A DNA stretch of 64,000 bases from Ruminococcus sp. (GCA_021205185.1 JAJPYB010000009.1:124001-188000); one strand, 5' to 3'. Positions 8,542 through 17,489 are shown, numbered from the stretch's first letter. Notes: generated by a model not told the origin, from the letters alone. Numbers and translations are program-made.

Positions 8542-9939
8542 CTAAACAGGCATTACCTTACTATCGCTGTCTGAATGGTTTGAGTCAATGCCGTATTTCT
8601 TGTTTCTTCTCTTTTCAAAAAATGTAGGTGCAACCTTCGGGAACTGAGCGTAGCTCAATACGTCCTCCTCCTGCTCTATCCACTCTGCGCATTCGCTTCT
8701 GAGCTTATCAAGCTCAGGCTCAAGCAAATCAGCAGGACGACAGGTAATAGGCTCCTCGTCGCCGCAAATTTTCTTTTGAAATTCCGGATCGACAGGAACT
8801 GGAGTTTTACCATATTCACCTCTTACAAGTCCCTTGAATTCCTTGGTTACTGTCTTGTATCTTTCGCCCATAATGATGTTAAATACAGCCTGTGTGCCAA
8901 CGATCTGAGAAGTTGGAGTTACAAGCGGCGGGTAGCCTGCATCCTTACGAACTCTTGGAACTTCCTTAAGTACGTCGTCAAGCTTATCCTCTTTGCCTGC
9001 CTGCTTGAGCTGTGAAAGAAGGTTTGAAAGCATTCCGCCCGGAACCTGATAAATCAGAGCGTTAGCGTCGGTTGCAAGCATTTTAGGATCAAGCAAGCCG
9101 TTTTTGATGTACTTCTTACGGAGAGTCATAAAGTAATCTCTTACTTCAGTCAAAGCTACAAGGTCAAGACCTGTATCATACTCTGTTCCCTGTAAAGCTG
9201 CTACCATAGACTCAGTAGGCGCATGAGAAGTTCCGAGAGCAAGCGGCGACATAGCTGTATCTATTATATCCGCTCCGGCCTCTACGCCCTTTAGCAAGCA
9301 CATAGAAGCAAGTCCTGATGTGTAGTGGGTATGTAGCTGAACAGGAATCGAAACAGCAGCCTTGATTTTTTTGACAAGCTTTTCCGTTTCATATGGAGTG
9401 AGAAGAGCCGCCATATCCTTGATACAAATTGAATCAGCGCCTATTGACTCTATTCTCTTAGCGTAATCCACATAGTAATCGTCAGTAAAAACCTCACCGG
9501 TAGTATACGATATAGCGATCTGTGCGTGAGCGCCCTCTTTCTTAGCGGCTTCAACGGCAGTTTCAAGATTTCTTATATCGTTTAGTGCGTCAAAAATTCT
9601 AATAATATCAATTCCGTTGGCAACTGCCTTCTGAACGAAATATTTTAAAACATCGTCTGCGTAATGACGATATCCAAGCATATTCTGTCCTCTGAAAAGC
9701 ATCTGGAGCTTTGTATTCGGCATTGCTTTTCGGATAGCCCTCAGTCTGTCCCACGGATCCTCGTCAAGAAATCTAAGGCAAGAGTCAAAGGTAGCTCCGC
9801 CCCATACCTCGCAGGAATAGAAGCCTATTTTATCCATCGCAGGAAGAATAGGAAGCATTTCATCGAGCGTCATTCTTGTAGCGATAAGCGACTGATGAGC
9901 GTCTCTGAGGACTGTTTCAGTAATTTTTACCTTAGCCAT
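8542..9939 (-). CDS. Pyruvate/oxaloacetate carboxyltransferase subunit (OadA / transcarboxylase 5S-like)
   Basis: 465-aa TIM-barrel carboxyltransferase of the oxaloacetate decarboxylase alpha, pyruvate carboxylase C-terminal and 5S family, moving CO2 between biotin and pyruvate/oxaloacetate. Seen are ITETVLRDAHQSLIATRM at the N-terminus (metal-site Asp), the WGGATFD and FRGQNMLGYRHY blocks, the CIKDMAALL lysine region and LHTHYTSG with metal-binding histidines. It lacks the C-terminal biotinyl domain of full OadA; that domain is the separate gene 20 bases upstream. The tail ends in a Ser/Asp-rich stretch. It is the third gene of a 12S-1.3S-5S-like set. Confidence 0.9.
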   Translation of the reverse strand: MAKVKITETVLRDAHQSLIATRMTLDEMLPILPAMDKIGFYSCEVWGGATFDSCLRFLDEDPWDRLRAIRKAMPNTKLQMLFRGQNMLGYRHYADDVLKYFVQKAVANGIDIIRIFDALNDIRNLETAVEAAKKEGAHAQIAISYTTGEVFTDDYYVDYAKRIESIGADSICIKDMAALLTPYETEKLVKKIKAAVSIPVQLHTHYTSGLASMCLLKGVEAGADIIDTAMSPLALGTSHAPTESMVAALQGTEYDTGLDLVALTEVRDYFMTLRKKYIKNGLLDPKMLATDANALIYQVPGGMLSNLLSQLKQAGKEDKLDDVLKEVPRVRKDAGYPPLVTPTSQIVGTQAVFNIIMGERYKTVTKEFKGLVRGEYGKTPVPVDPEFQKKICGDEEPITCRPADLLEPELDKLRSECAEWIEQEEDVLSYAQFPKVAPTFFEKRRNKKYGIDSNHSDSDSKVMPV

Positions 9940-9959
9940 TTTATCTGTCCTTTCGTAAA

Positions 9960-10328
9960 TTACTTAATTACAGCTAAAACTGTTCCTGTTTCAACATTTG
10001 CCTGCTTTGAAACGTTTACTGACGCAACAGTTCCGGAGCAAGGTGCGTTTACGTCGTTTTCCATTTTCATAGCTTCAAGAACAAACAAAGCCTGACCCTC
10101 TGTTACCTTATCGCCAACGCTTACCTTAACGTCTAAAATAACGCCCGGCATTGGAGATTCAACATTAGTGCCGCCAGTAACCTGTGCCGGAGCTGGCTCT
10201 GCCTTTGCAACAGGCTTTGCTGGAGCTGGTGCTGCTGCAGGAGCAGGAGCTGAAACGCCATTAGCGTCAGCCTCTTCAACAACTACATCATACGGAGTTC
10301 CATTTACAGTAATATTATATCTTTTCAT
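9960..10328 (-). CDS. Biotin carboxyl carrier protein
   Basis: 122-aa carrier with the biotinylation motif EAMKMEN (target Lys near residue 89) in a C-terminal biotinyl/lipoyl fold (VTGGTNVESPMPGVILDVKV onward), joined by an Ala/Pro-rich flexible linker (about residues 28-50) to an N-terminal segment starting MKRYNITVNGTPYDVVVEE. This is the 1.3S/GcdC/MmdC architecture. It sits between the two carboxyltransferase genes and would shuttle CO2 between them. Confidence 0.93.
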   Translation of the reverse strand: MKRYNITVNGTPYDVVVEEADANGVSAPAPAAAPAPAKPVAKAEPAPAQVTGGTNVESPMPGVILDVKVSVGDKVTEGQALFVLEAMKMENDVNAPCSGTVASVNVSKQANVETGTVLAVIK

Positions 10329-10359
10329 CTTTATGACCTTTCCTTTCAGAAAATTTTAA

Positions 10360-11706
10360 TTAAAACGGGCTGTTTGAATGCTTCTTGGAAAGAGTTGAAA
10401 CTCTCTTTCCAACCATCATTTCTAAAGCTGAAATAAGAGAGGTTCTTATTTCCTCCTTGGAAATAACGTCGTCAATTGCCATCTTCTCAGCTGCCTTTTG
10501 AGCGGAAGCTTCGTTTTGCTCATATTCTAAAGCAAGAGCTTCTCTTGCCTTTTTAACGTCGTCTGCACCCTTTAGCTTGTCATGCTGTAAAAATTCAACG
10601 GCAGTTAAAGGCTCGATAGAAGAAATTACAGCTGAGTCAACAGCGTAAACCAGATCAGCGTTTGCGCCCTTTCCTGCAAGTGCTATAAATGCCGAGCCGT
10701 AAGCCTTACCTAATATGACGGCAATCTTGATGGTTGTAGCTTCAGCATAAGCGCCGGCCACCTTTGCAAGCTGCTTTACTGCGCCTGACTTCTGAGCCTT
10801 TTCGCAGGAAGCAAATCCCTTTGTGTCAACAAGCGTAAATACAGGAATTGAAAAAGCGTCGCAGGTTCTTAGCATTCTGGCAATTTTTGAAGCGTCGTCA
10901 GCGTTCAGCTTTTTCTCACTCTTATTAGTAGCGACAACGCCGACCGTTGCGCCGTTTAGCGTTGCAAGTGCAGTATATGCGCTTCTTCCAAAGCCAGAAT
11001 AAAGCTCAAGTACGCTGCCTTCGTCGAATATGCTGTTTGCACACTTGTCAGCGTCTGAGTAGTCCTCAAGAGAAGGAGCTGTAAATTCAAAAATAGGAAC
11101 CTCTGAAATGTTATTTTGCGGCAGTCTTGAAACAAGTCCTCTAACAGCATCAGAGCAGGAAGCAAAATCGTCGCAAACGATTGCTGCGGTTCCGTTTTCT
11201 AAAGCTGTTGTTGAAAGCTCCTTATCCTCGCTGTTCGGAGTGATAAAAAGCTCTGCATCCTTTGCCATAACTACAAAATCAGCAGATACAGCTATCATTG
11301 CAGCAGTTGACGCGCAAACTCCTGCAACAAGAGAAATTTGCGGAACAACGCCTGATAGCATACTTGCTTTGTTAAGCCATTCGCCATAGCCTTCCAAAGC
11401 GTTAGTAGCGTCGCTTACATCAGCGCCGTAAGAATCGTAAATTCCTACAATCGGAACTCCCGTCTTTAACGCCAAATCATAAATTTTTACGAGTTTCTTT
11501 GCCTGCATAGCGTTCAACGCACCCTTTTTGCTTTCAGGATCCTGAGCGAAAGCATAAACAGGATTTTCATTTACATAGCCGAAAGCTGTAACAACTCCGC
11601 TTAAATCGTCGCCCGATTTAACAGAGGACGCTACTTCCGTAAATGCTCCGTCGTCAAAAAGTGTGCTGAGCCTTTCTCTTGCAGACAAAACAGTCTGAGC
11701 ACTCAT
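10360..11706 (-). CDS. Acyl-CoA carboxyltransferase subunit (12S / MmdA-like)
   Basis: 448-aa crotonase-fold carboxyltransferase of the propionyl-CoA carboxylase beta / methylmalonyl-CoA decarboxylase alpha / transcarboxylase 12S family. LSARERLSTLFDDGAFTE is the family's N-terminal block; KLVKIYDLALKTGVPIVGIYDSYGADV and the second half, with FTLVDTKGFASC and ILGKAYGSAFIAL, follow. It is short against the usual 510-610 aa and divergent. Start moved to the ATG at 11706, because GGAGG lies just before it and inside the longer frame. First gene of the set; the acyl-CoA substrate is not known. Confidence 0.85.
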   Translation of the reverse strand: MSAQTVLSARERLSTLFDDGAFTEVASSVKSGDDLSGVVTAFGYVNENPVYAFAQDPESKKGALNAMQAKKLVKIYDLALKTGVPIVGIYDSYGADVSDATNALEGYGEWLNKASMLSGVVPQISLVAGVCASTAAMIAVSADFVVMAKDAELFITPNSEDKELSTTALENGTAAIVCDDFASCSDAVRGLVSRLPQNNISEVPIFEFTAPSLEDYSDADKCANSIFDEGSVLELYSGFGRSAYTALATLNGATVGVVATNKSEKKLNADDASKIARMLRTCDAFSIPVFTLVDTKGFASCEKAQKSGAVKQLAKVAGAYAEATTIKIAVILGKAYGSAFIALAGKGANADLVYAVDSAVISSIEPLTAVEFLQHDKLKGADDVKKAREALALEYEQNEASAQKAAEKMAIDDVISKEEIRTSLISALEMMVGKRVSTLSKKHSNSPF

Positions 11707-11784
11707 TCTTTTTCCTCCAATCATTCTAATAGCATAATGCTAATGCAAATTTTATGTAATTATCAGAGAGCTTTAAGCTCCATT

Positions 11785-11847
11785 AAAATTCAATGGGGTT
11801 TATTCCCTTTGAATTTTATATGAGTCATTTTGGCGAAAGCCAAAATG
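11785..11847 (-). other. Two hairpins in the leader of the carboxyltransferase operon
   Basis: A 9-bp stem with GAAA-type loop (CATTTTGGC / GCCAAAATG, 11826-11847) and a second 9-bp stem AAAATTCAA / TTGAATTTT (11785-11793 with 11809-11817). Both lie between the promoter and the ATG at 11706. No riboswitch family recognised; the second has no T run. Confidence 0.45.
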
Positions 11848-11862
11848 AAACATCCTGTGTTT

Positions 11863-11891
11863 ATTATACTACCAAAAACAAAAATTGACAA
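11863..11891 (-). promoter_or_regulatory. Promoter for the carboxyltransferase operon
   Basis: TTGTCA, 17 bases, TATAAT on the minus strand. It gives a leader of about 150 bases containing two hairpins. Confidence 0.75.
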
Positions 11892-11902
11892 GTTATAATG
11901 TA

Positions 11903-12271
11903 CTATTTTCCACAACTTTTACATTTAGACAGAAATTCGCCGATCGAGTCTATCGTTTTATAATTATTTTGCACAAAACCCAGCATTTGAAATTTACCAA
12001 GCTGAGCATCTGAAAAGACAGCTTTATCAATTCCGCTAAGCATTGCTTTAAAGAGAATTGAACGAACAATTCCGTCAAACAAAATTAAATCCTGATAGCT
12101 TTCTATGTAATCTATACTGACGCTGTCTCCTTCAAGATGATAAAAGCCATAGCCGTTTACCTCTCCCTTGTCATATGACTCGACAACTAACGTTAGCTCC
12201 TCATCAAGTCCCAGCTTTGAAAGCTTTTCAAAATACTCTTCTCTGTCTGTTGCCACTTTAATTTCCAGCAT
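11903..12271 (-). CDS. Small GNAT-like protein of unknown substrate
   Basis: 122-aa protein with a possible GNAT acetyltransferase fold (strand-helix pattern around ESYDKGEVNGYGFYHLEGDSVSIDYIES, then an amphipathic helix IVRSILFKAMLSGI and KFQMLGFVQNN near the end). The classic acetyl-CoA loop Q/RxxGxG/A is not clear, so an enzymatic role is uncertain. It ends in CKSCGK, a possible metal or disulfide pair. It is the last gene of the scpA-rluB operon, 14 bases after rluB. Confidence 0.6.
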   Translation of the reverse strand: MLEIKVATDREEYFEKLSKLGLDEELTLVVESYDKGEVNGYGFYHLEGDSVSIDYIESYQDLILFDGIVRSILFKAMLSGIDKAVFSDAQLGKFQMLGFVQNNYKTIDSIGEFLSKCKSCGK

Positions 12272-12285
12272 ATAATCACCCTTTG

Positions 12286-13017
12286 TTACTTTGATTTTGA
12301 AATTGCGGTTCTTAAGGCTCTGAGCTCTTCGCTTGTAAGCTCTCTGAAATCCCCAGGCTTTAGCATTCCAAGCTTTACAGGTCCTATAGCTGTTCTTTTA
12401 AGCCTTGCGACCTCAAGTCCTACAGCGTCGCACATTTTTCTTATCTGTCTGTTTCTTCCCTCTTTGATAACCATTTGCAAAACTACTCGGTTGCTTTCGC
12501 TTGTCAGGACATTTATAACGCACGGAAGCGTTTTTCGCCCATCTATAAGCACGCCTTCGCTCATTTTAACAAGCTGCTCCTCTGACACAGGCGGTCTTAC
12601 AGTTACACGGTAGGTTTTAGTGACGTGCTTTGAAGGATGCATAATGTCGTTTGCAAATACTCCGTCATTTGTAAAGAGCAGCAGTCCTTCTGAATTTTTG
12701 TCAAGCCTTCCGACAGGATAAACCCTTTCGGGGACGCCCTTTACAAGCTCAGACACATTTTTGCGGTCAAGCTCATCGCTCATTGTCGTTACATAGCCAC
12801 GAGGCTTGTTGAGCATAATGTAATATAGCTGGCGTTTGTGAGAAAGAGGAAGTCTTTCGCCGTCTATGCTTATATCTGACTTTATATCAGCCTTATCGCC
12901 AAGCTTACAAGGCCTTCCGTTTATCTTAACTCTTCCCTGCGCAATAAGCTCCTCAGCTTTTCTTCTTGAACAAAAGCCAGCCTCCGCTATAAGTTTTTGT
13001 ATTCTTTGCTTTTCCAT
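12286..13017 (-). CDS. rluB: rRNA pseudouridine synthase, RluB/RsuA family
   Basis: 243 aa. An N-terminal S4 RNA-binding domain (RIQKLIAEAGFCSRRKAEELIAQGRVKING) precedes the catalytic domain, whose GRLDKNSEGLLL motif holds the nucleophilic Asp. Family members make pseudouridine in 23S or 16S rRNA; RluB is the usual member next to scpB in Firmicutes. It lies one base after the D,D-carboxypeptidase gene. Confidence 0.93.
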   Translation of the reverse strand: MEKQRIQKLIAEAGFCSRRKAEELIAQGRVKINGRPCKLGDKADIKSDISIDGERLPLSHKRQLYYIMLNKPRGYVTTMSDELDRKNVSELVKGVPERVYPVGRLDKNSEGLLLFTNDGVFANDIMHPSKHVTKTYRVTVRPPVSEEQLVKMSEGVLIDGRKTLPCVINVLTSESNRVVLQMVIKEGRNRQIRKMCDAVGLEVARLKRTAIGPVKLGMLKPGDFRELTSEELRALRTAISKSK

Positions 13018-13018
13018 A

Positions 13019-14161
13019 TTATCTCCTATGAAATATATTTTTAAAAAACAGCTCTATCCTGTCAAGCAATCCCAGCTCTTCATCGTCCTGCTTAACGCTC
13101 GATACGGCTGTAATTGTAGAAGTTGCAATTACTTCACCGTTTATCATAAATCTTACCTCGCCTACTATATCGCCCTTATCAATCGGTGCATAGTAAAAAG
13201 GCTGAATGACTATAACTTCCCTGACATTATCTGTATCGCCTGAAAAAATTGACCTTGTAACGCTTTCGCACTCAGCTTTAAAATAGCTCTTCTCTCCTCC
13301 TACTATCGGCAGCTTAAAGCTGTTAGCAGAAGGGGTAAGAGTTACCGACTTGTAGCTTGAAAAGCAGGAATCAAAAAGAGCGGTATGGTCGTTCCAATCG
13401 TCAGGCGCATTAAGTGTTACGCATATAAGCGTAGCGCCGTTTCTCTCGCAGGCTGAAACAAGGCATCGTCTAGCCTTATCGGTAAAGCCTGTCTTTCCGC
13501 CAATTATTCCGTCGCAATAGTCAAACAGCTTGTTGGTGTTGGTAATTGTGTTTGAATTGCCGTCGCCAAAGTCAACAGTCATTGTTCTTGTAGAAATTAT
13601 TTCTCTGAAGGTTTCGTTTTCAAGAGCCGCTTTCATTAAAATTGCCATATCATAAGCTGTGGAATAATGCTCATCTGTATAGTCGTCAAGTCCAGACGGA
13701 GTAACAAAATGAGTGCTTTTAAGTCCTAGCTGCTCGGCTCGCTCATTCATAAGTTCGACAAAATCGTCAACGCTGCCTGAAATTCTTACAGCGGCGGCGT
13801 TTGCAGCGTCGTTACCGCTTGCAAGCATCATACCATAACAGAGCTTCAGAAGCGTTACCTTATAGCCTTCCTTTAAGCCCATTGACGAGCCTTCGACCTG
13901 TATAGCTTCAGCGTCAACTACAAACTCCTCGTCAAGGTTTTCCTGCTCAAGGGCAATTAAAACAGTCATTATCTTTGTAGTGGAAGCCATAGGAAGCTTT
14001 TCGCTTTCGTTTTTGCCGTATATAATTTCTCCTGTATCAGCGTCAATAACAATAGCCGACTGAGCTGAAGCGCCAATAGCTTGCGAATTTATGCACAAGC
14101 ACACAGAGCCTGTCAGCATTAATGCTAATAAGGCGGATATTACTTTAAATTTCATCTTCAT
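13019..14161 (-). CDS. D-alanyl-D-alanine carboxypeptidase (DacF/PBP5-like)
   Basis: Penicillin-binding serine peptidase that trims D-Ala from peptidoglycan pentapeptides outside the cell. Signal peptide at the N-terminus (FKVISALLALMLTGSVCLCINSQA). The three active-site motifs are present: STTK (SxxK) in LPMASTTKIMTV, SGN in MLASGNDAANAAA, and KTG in IIGGKTGFTDKARR. A C-terminal PBP5-like domain and an amphipathic tail (LLDRIELFFKNIF) follow. Start set at 14161, where AAAGGA is correctly spaced; a TGC-containing longer frame begins 9 bases earlier. Likely tied to sporulation given gerW beside it. Confidence 0.93.
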   Translation of the reverse strand: MKMKFKVISALLALMLTGSVCLCINSQAIGASAQSAIVIDADTGEIIYGKNESEKLPMASTTKIMTVLIALEQENLDEEFVVDAEAIQVEGSSMGLKEGYKVTLLKLCYGMMLASGNDAANAAAVRISGSVDDFVELMNERAEQLGLKSTHFVTPSGLDDYTDEHYSTAYDMAILMKAALENETFREIISTRTMTVDFGDGNSNTITNTNKLFDYCDGIIGGKTGFTDKARRCLVSACERNGATLICVTLNAPDDWNDHTALFDSCFSSYKSVTLTPSANSFKLPIVGGEKSYFKAECESVTRSIFSGDTDNVREVIVIQPFYYAPIDKGDIVGEVRFMINGEVIATSTITAVSSVKQDDEELGLLDRIELFFKNIFHRR

Positions 14162-14216
14162 AGAGCACACATCCTTTTTAATTTAATATGCGCTCGAAGA
14201 ATTGAAATATAAGCTG

Positions 14217-14591
14217 TTAATTTTCGCCTTTTTTATTAATCAAATCTGTGATTTTGTCAATAACATCAGGTACCATATTGACGATAGCGTTAGAGCTGCT
14301 TTGATTAACTGTCATCTGCAACAGCTTGACATCGTCGCCTGTAATTGTAATAAAGGCAATAGGGTCAATCTTAACTCCGCCGCCCGTTCCGCCGCCAAAC
14401 TGGTCCTTTGGATTTTTCGTCGGCAAATCAGAACCGCCTGTTGCAAAGCCAATCTTGACAGCTGAAATAGGTATGATTGTAGTATTTCCAACTACAATCG
14501 GCTTTCCTACAACCGTTTCACCGTCGGAAATCTGACGCAGCTTTTGCATTGCAACGTCAACCAAGTTTTCAAGTTTTTTCTCACTGCTCAT
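14217..14591 (-). CDS. GerW family sporulation protein (YtfJ)
   Basis: 124 aa with the family pattern: MQKLRQISDGETVVGKPI, the strand TTIIPISAVKIGFATGGSDLP, a Gly-rich GGGTGGGVKIDPIAF turn and a C-terminal helix VNMVPDVIDKITDLI. GerW in Bacillus subtilis is needed for spore germination with L-alanine. It overlaps the DUF2953 gene by 11 bases, the same pairing as ytfI-ytfJ. Suggests a spore former, although the gene alone does not prove it. Confidence 0.9.
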   Translation of the reverse strand: MSSEKKLENLVDVAMQKLRQISDGETVVGKPIVVGNTTIIPISAVKIGFATGGSDLPTKNPKDQFGGGTGGGVKIDPIAFITITGDDVKLLQMTVNQSSSNAIVNMVPDVIDKITDLINKKGEN

Positions 14592-15471
14592 TTTTTAACA
14601 ACTCCTCGTCTTGTTTTTTATCAGTTGATTTTTTACTTTTTTCGGATAAATATATCTTTAGCATTTTTACGCCATAGCAAAGTAAAACGCCTAGAATTGT
14701 ACTTACTCTTATATATACGTTTCCGGAAAGCTTAACCTCAAGCTTCTTTTCGGTAAATTCTGTGTTTAAGTCGCAGCTTTTGATTTTAACAGAAAAAATC
14801 ATACACAGAAATGCTAAAGATTGGTAAAACGCCATATTGGCATAGCCGTAATTTACCGCCGCCTTATACGGATCTTCGTTTCCGAGCATTATATCAATCT
14901 CGGTATTGTAAAAGCGAATTTTTTTAAGCAGTCGCCTTAGCGTTTTCCATGTAAGCGGAGCATAAGGCTTTAGCATATTCCACTTGTCTTTAATTTGCGA
15001 AAGTCTCCCCTGCTTCTTTGGCTTTTTTGCTATTTTCGGCTTGTCGGCTTTATTTACCTCTTTGCGATTCTGCTTTGAAGCCTTTTTGACAGATTCGTTA
15101 TAAAGCTCCTTTTGCTCGGAAATTTCCTTTTCAAGCTCGATTATCTTCTGCTCGGTTTCCTCTTCGCTTAAATCGTTTATTTCATCTACTATATCTTTTT
15201 CTGGCGGTTCTTTTTTCTTGACGGGCTTTTTAGTTGCCTTCTTTTTTTTCAGCTTCTTTTCTTTTTTCGCAAGCTTTTTTGCTTTCGCTTTTTTACGCTT
15301 TTCGCTTTCAGGGTTCTCATAAAGCGTAAAGAAAAAATACTTGACAGTAACAGAAGCCTTGTTTTTTGCTGTAGAATCAAAGCTATAAGAAATTCGTATC
15401 GAGAATCGCAACAATGCGTAAACGACGACAATTATTCCGATTATTATGCATAGCGCTAAAATTGCCATCAT
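14581..15471 (-). CDS. DUF2953 family protein (YtfI-like)
   Basis: 296 aa with an N-terminal membrane helix (ILALCIIIGIIVVVYALL), a long Lys/Glu-rich low-complexity and coiled-coil stretch (about residues 55-155) and a C-terminal domain with EIDIMLGNEDPYKAAVNYGYANM typical of DUF2953, then a second hydrophobic helix (STILGVLLCYGVKML). Function unknown; in Firmicutes it precedes the GerW gene and is linked to sporulation by position. Start is uncertain: AAGGAG abuts the first of two consecutive ATG codons. Confidence 0.85.
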   Translation of the reverse strand: MMAILALCIIIGIIVVVYALLRFSIRISYSFDSTAKNKASVTVKYFFFTLYENPESEKRKKAKAKKLAKKEKKLKKKKATKKPVKKKEPPEKDIVDEINDLSEEETEQKIIELEKEISEQKELYNESVKKASKQNRKEVNKADKPKIAKKPKKQGRLSQIKDKWNMLKPYAPLTWKTLRRLLKKIRFYNTEIDIMLGNEDPYKAAVNYGYANMAFYQSLAFLCMIFSVKIKSCDLNTEFTEKKLEVKLSGNVYIRVSTILGVLLCYGVKMLKIYLSEKSKKSTDKKQDEELLKNEQ

Positions 15472-15518
15472 CTCCTTAGCTTGATTTTACAATGTCATTT
15501 TTGACACACTTTGGAAAT

Positions 15519-16088
15519 TTAATCCTTTGAAGGCTCGCCTTCTTCGCTCATATCGTCGTCAAAGGATATTTGCTGCTCCTGATTCGGAAGAGGCGGCAGC
15601 TCGTAAAGGGACGAGATCTGAAAGGTTCTTAAAAAGCCGCTTGTCGTTTTGTAGGCTATCGGTCTGCCCGGAACGTCAATTCTACCTGCTTCCTCTAAAA
15701 GTCCCTTTTCAACAAGAGAATTTACAACGCTTGATGAGTCTACTCCCCTGACGTTTTCTACAAAGCCTTTGGTTACTGGCTGATTGTAGGCAACTATTGT
15801 TAAAACCTCAAACGCCGCCTGAGAAAGAGTAGCGTTTTTCTTTTCTTCGAGCGCTTCCTTGATATATGGCGCGTACTCTCGCCTTGCTGAAAATTGATAT
15901 GAGTCGCCAAGCTCTAAAATTTCAAGCGAGCTTGAAATGTTTAAGTATCTTTCTCTGAGCAGCACAACAAGCTTGTCCAGACTTTGTTCGTCAACATCTA
16001 TAATGTTACACAGCGTTTGCTTTGAAACGGGATCTCCGCTAGCAAACAAAACTGCTTCTAAAACCGAGATTTTTTCGTCAACCAGCAT
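15519..16088 (-). CDS. scpB: Segregation and condensation protein B
   Basis: 189-aa tandem winged-helix protein that dimerises and binds ScpA in the SMC-ScpAB condensin. SVLEAVLFASGDPVSKQTL and the block ALSQAAFEVLTIVAYNQPVTKGFVENVRGVDSSSVVNSLVEKGLLEEAGR-type sequence are diagnostic. The acidic tail is family-typical. One base separates it from scpA. Confidence 0.95.
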   Translation of the reverse strand: MLVDEKISVLEAVLFASGDPVSKQTLCNIIDVDEQSLDKLVVLLRERYLNISSSLEILELGDSYQFSARREYAPYIKEALEEKKNATLSQAAFEVLTIVAYNQPVTKGFVENVRGVDSSSVVNSLVEKGLLEEAGRIDVPGRPIAYKTTSGFLRTFQISSLYELPPLPNQEQQISFDDDMSEEGEPSKD

Positions 16089-16089
16089 T

Positions 16090-16821
16090 TTATACTTCTC
16101 CTTCAGCCGCTTTTTGTTTTGAATGTTCTCTGTTAAAGGTCATTTCCGTATTATCGTCGTTAAGCCAGATTCTTCCAGACTTTGTAAGCTCCAAAATTGC
16201 AAGAAATGTAGCTATGCGCTCGCTCTTATCGGTCATTGAATCAAAAACTGCGCTCATTGTACACTTGCCGGTTATGTAAAGCTTTTTGAGGACAAAAATA
16301 ATCTTTGAGGTTACCGAAACAATCTTCTTTGAAACGATAGGCTTAAATACTGCTGTGTTGTCAGCGCCGCTTTCATCACGGCGAACCTCCAAAGCAATAT
16401 ATGTGTCAAGCAAAATTTCTTTATCGTGAAGCTTTTTATATGTTTTGTCAACAGGCAGCTTAATTGGTGCTCTTACATAAATCTCTCCATAAGCGCACAT
16501 ATCCTGCAAAAGCTTTGCTGTACGCTTACACATTGAATACTCAATCAGCCTGCCCTCCAGCTCCTTTTTAAGCTCCTGCGATTCGTTAGGCTTTGGAAGG
16601 AGTGAAACGGTTTTTATATAAATAAGTCTTGCTGCCATTTCTAAAAATTCTCCGGCTGCTTCAAAATCCTGCTCCTTCAATCCTTCGATATAATCTAAAT
16701 ACTGCTCTAAAAGAAGCGAGATTTCTATATCGTAAATGTTAAGCTTGTGCTTTTGTATTAAGTGAAGCAGGAGGTCGAGCGGCCCCTCAAACGCTTCGAG
16801 CTTAAACGAAATTGAACTCAT
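16090..16821 (-). CDS. scpA: Segregation and condensation protein A
   Basis: 243-aa kleisin subunit of the SMC condensin. N-terminal FKLEAFEGPLDLLLHLI and KLNIYDIEISLLLEQYLDYI form the SMC-neck-binding part; the C-terminal winged helix (ERIATFLAILELTKSGRIWL) binds the SMC head. Usual length. Second gene of the operon that starts with the M50 peptidase. Confidence 0.96.
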   Translation of the reverse strand: MSSISFKLEAFEGPLDLLLHLIQKHKLNIYDIEISLLLEQYLDYIEGLKEQDFEAAGEFLEMAARLIYIKTVSLLPKPNESQELKKELEGRLIEYSMCKRTAKLLQDMCAYGEIYVRAPIKLPVDKTYKKLHDKEILLDTYIALEVRRDESGADNTAVFKPIVSKKIVSVTSKIIFVLKKLYITGKCTMSAVFDSMTDKSERIATFLAILELTKSGRIWLNDDNTEMTFNREHSKQKAAEGEV

Positions 16822-16841
16822 ATAAAACTATTCTCCGTTTA

Positions 16842-17489
16842 CTAAAAAATCAAGTCCACCCAGCGAGACAAAAAGTCAATACAGTTAAACAATAAATTGC
16901 TCAGCCAATTAAGAGGTGTATCCAATACGCCAAATAGAATAAGCACCATAAAACCAATGCTAATGTACATTTGATACTGCTGAAGCTTCCATTGATATTT
17001 AAGCGGTAAAAATACAGTCAGCACTCTTGAGCCGTCAAGCGGCGGAATAGGTATAAGGTTAAATACTGCAAGAGAAAGATTTATTAAAACAAAATATTGC
17101 AGGATTATCCAAATGTAGTAAATAGTTTGGGTGACCGAGCTGACTGTGAAATAATATACAAATTTATAAATCACCAGCGCTATGTATGCAACAATAATAT
17201 TAGATAACGGACCTGCAAGAGCTGTTATAATAGTTCCTGACTTTATATGCTTAAATCTATTAGGGTTAATTGGCACAGGCTTTGCCCAGCCGAAGCCTGC
17301 TAAAACTAAACAGATAGCGCCTATTGGATCTATATGAGAAATTGGGTTAAGAGTTAACCTACCCATATTTTCAGCTGTTCTATCTCCGAGCTTTCTAGCC
17401 GCAAAGGCATGAGCGAACTCGTGAATTGGCAGCACCATAAATATTATTAAAATTCTTACTCCGTATTTCAAAATGGTTTCCACAGTCAT
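16842..17489 (-). CDS. Site-2 protease family M50 membrane metallopeptidase
   Basis: 215-aa membrane peptidase with HEFAHAF (HExxH zinc motif, Glu catalytic, near residue 23) in the first helix region and LIPIPPLDGSR carrying the Asp that completes the zinc site. About five membrane helices. Commonly found beside scpA in Firmicutes (YwhC-like group). The substrate is unknown. Confidence 0.92.
   Translation of the reverse strand: MTVETILKYGVRILIIFMVLPIHEFAHAFAARKLGDRTAENMGRLTLNPISHIDPIGAICLVLAGFGWAKPVPINPNRFKHIKSGTIITALAGPLSNIIVAYIALVIYKFVYYFTVSSVTQTIYYIWIILQYFVLINLSLAVFNLIPIPPLDGSRVLTVFLPLKYQWKLQQYQMYISIGFMVLILFGVLDTPLNWLSNLLFNCIDFLSRWVDLIF

Noticed and set aside
8542-9939. Calling this gene pyruvate carboxylase subunit B of a two-subunit enzyme
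   Set aside because: No biotin carboxylase gene is in the operon and an acyl-CoA carboxyltransferase is, so the transcarboxylase-like reading is better supported.
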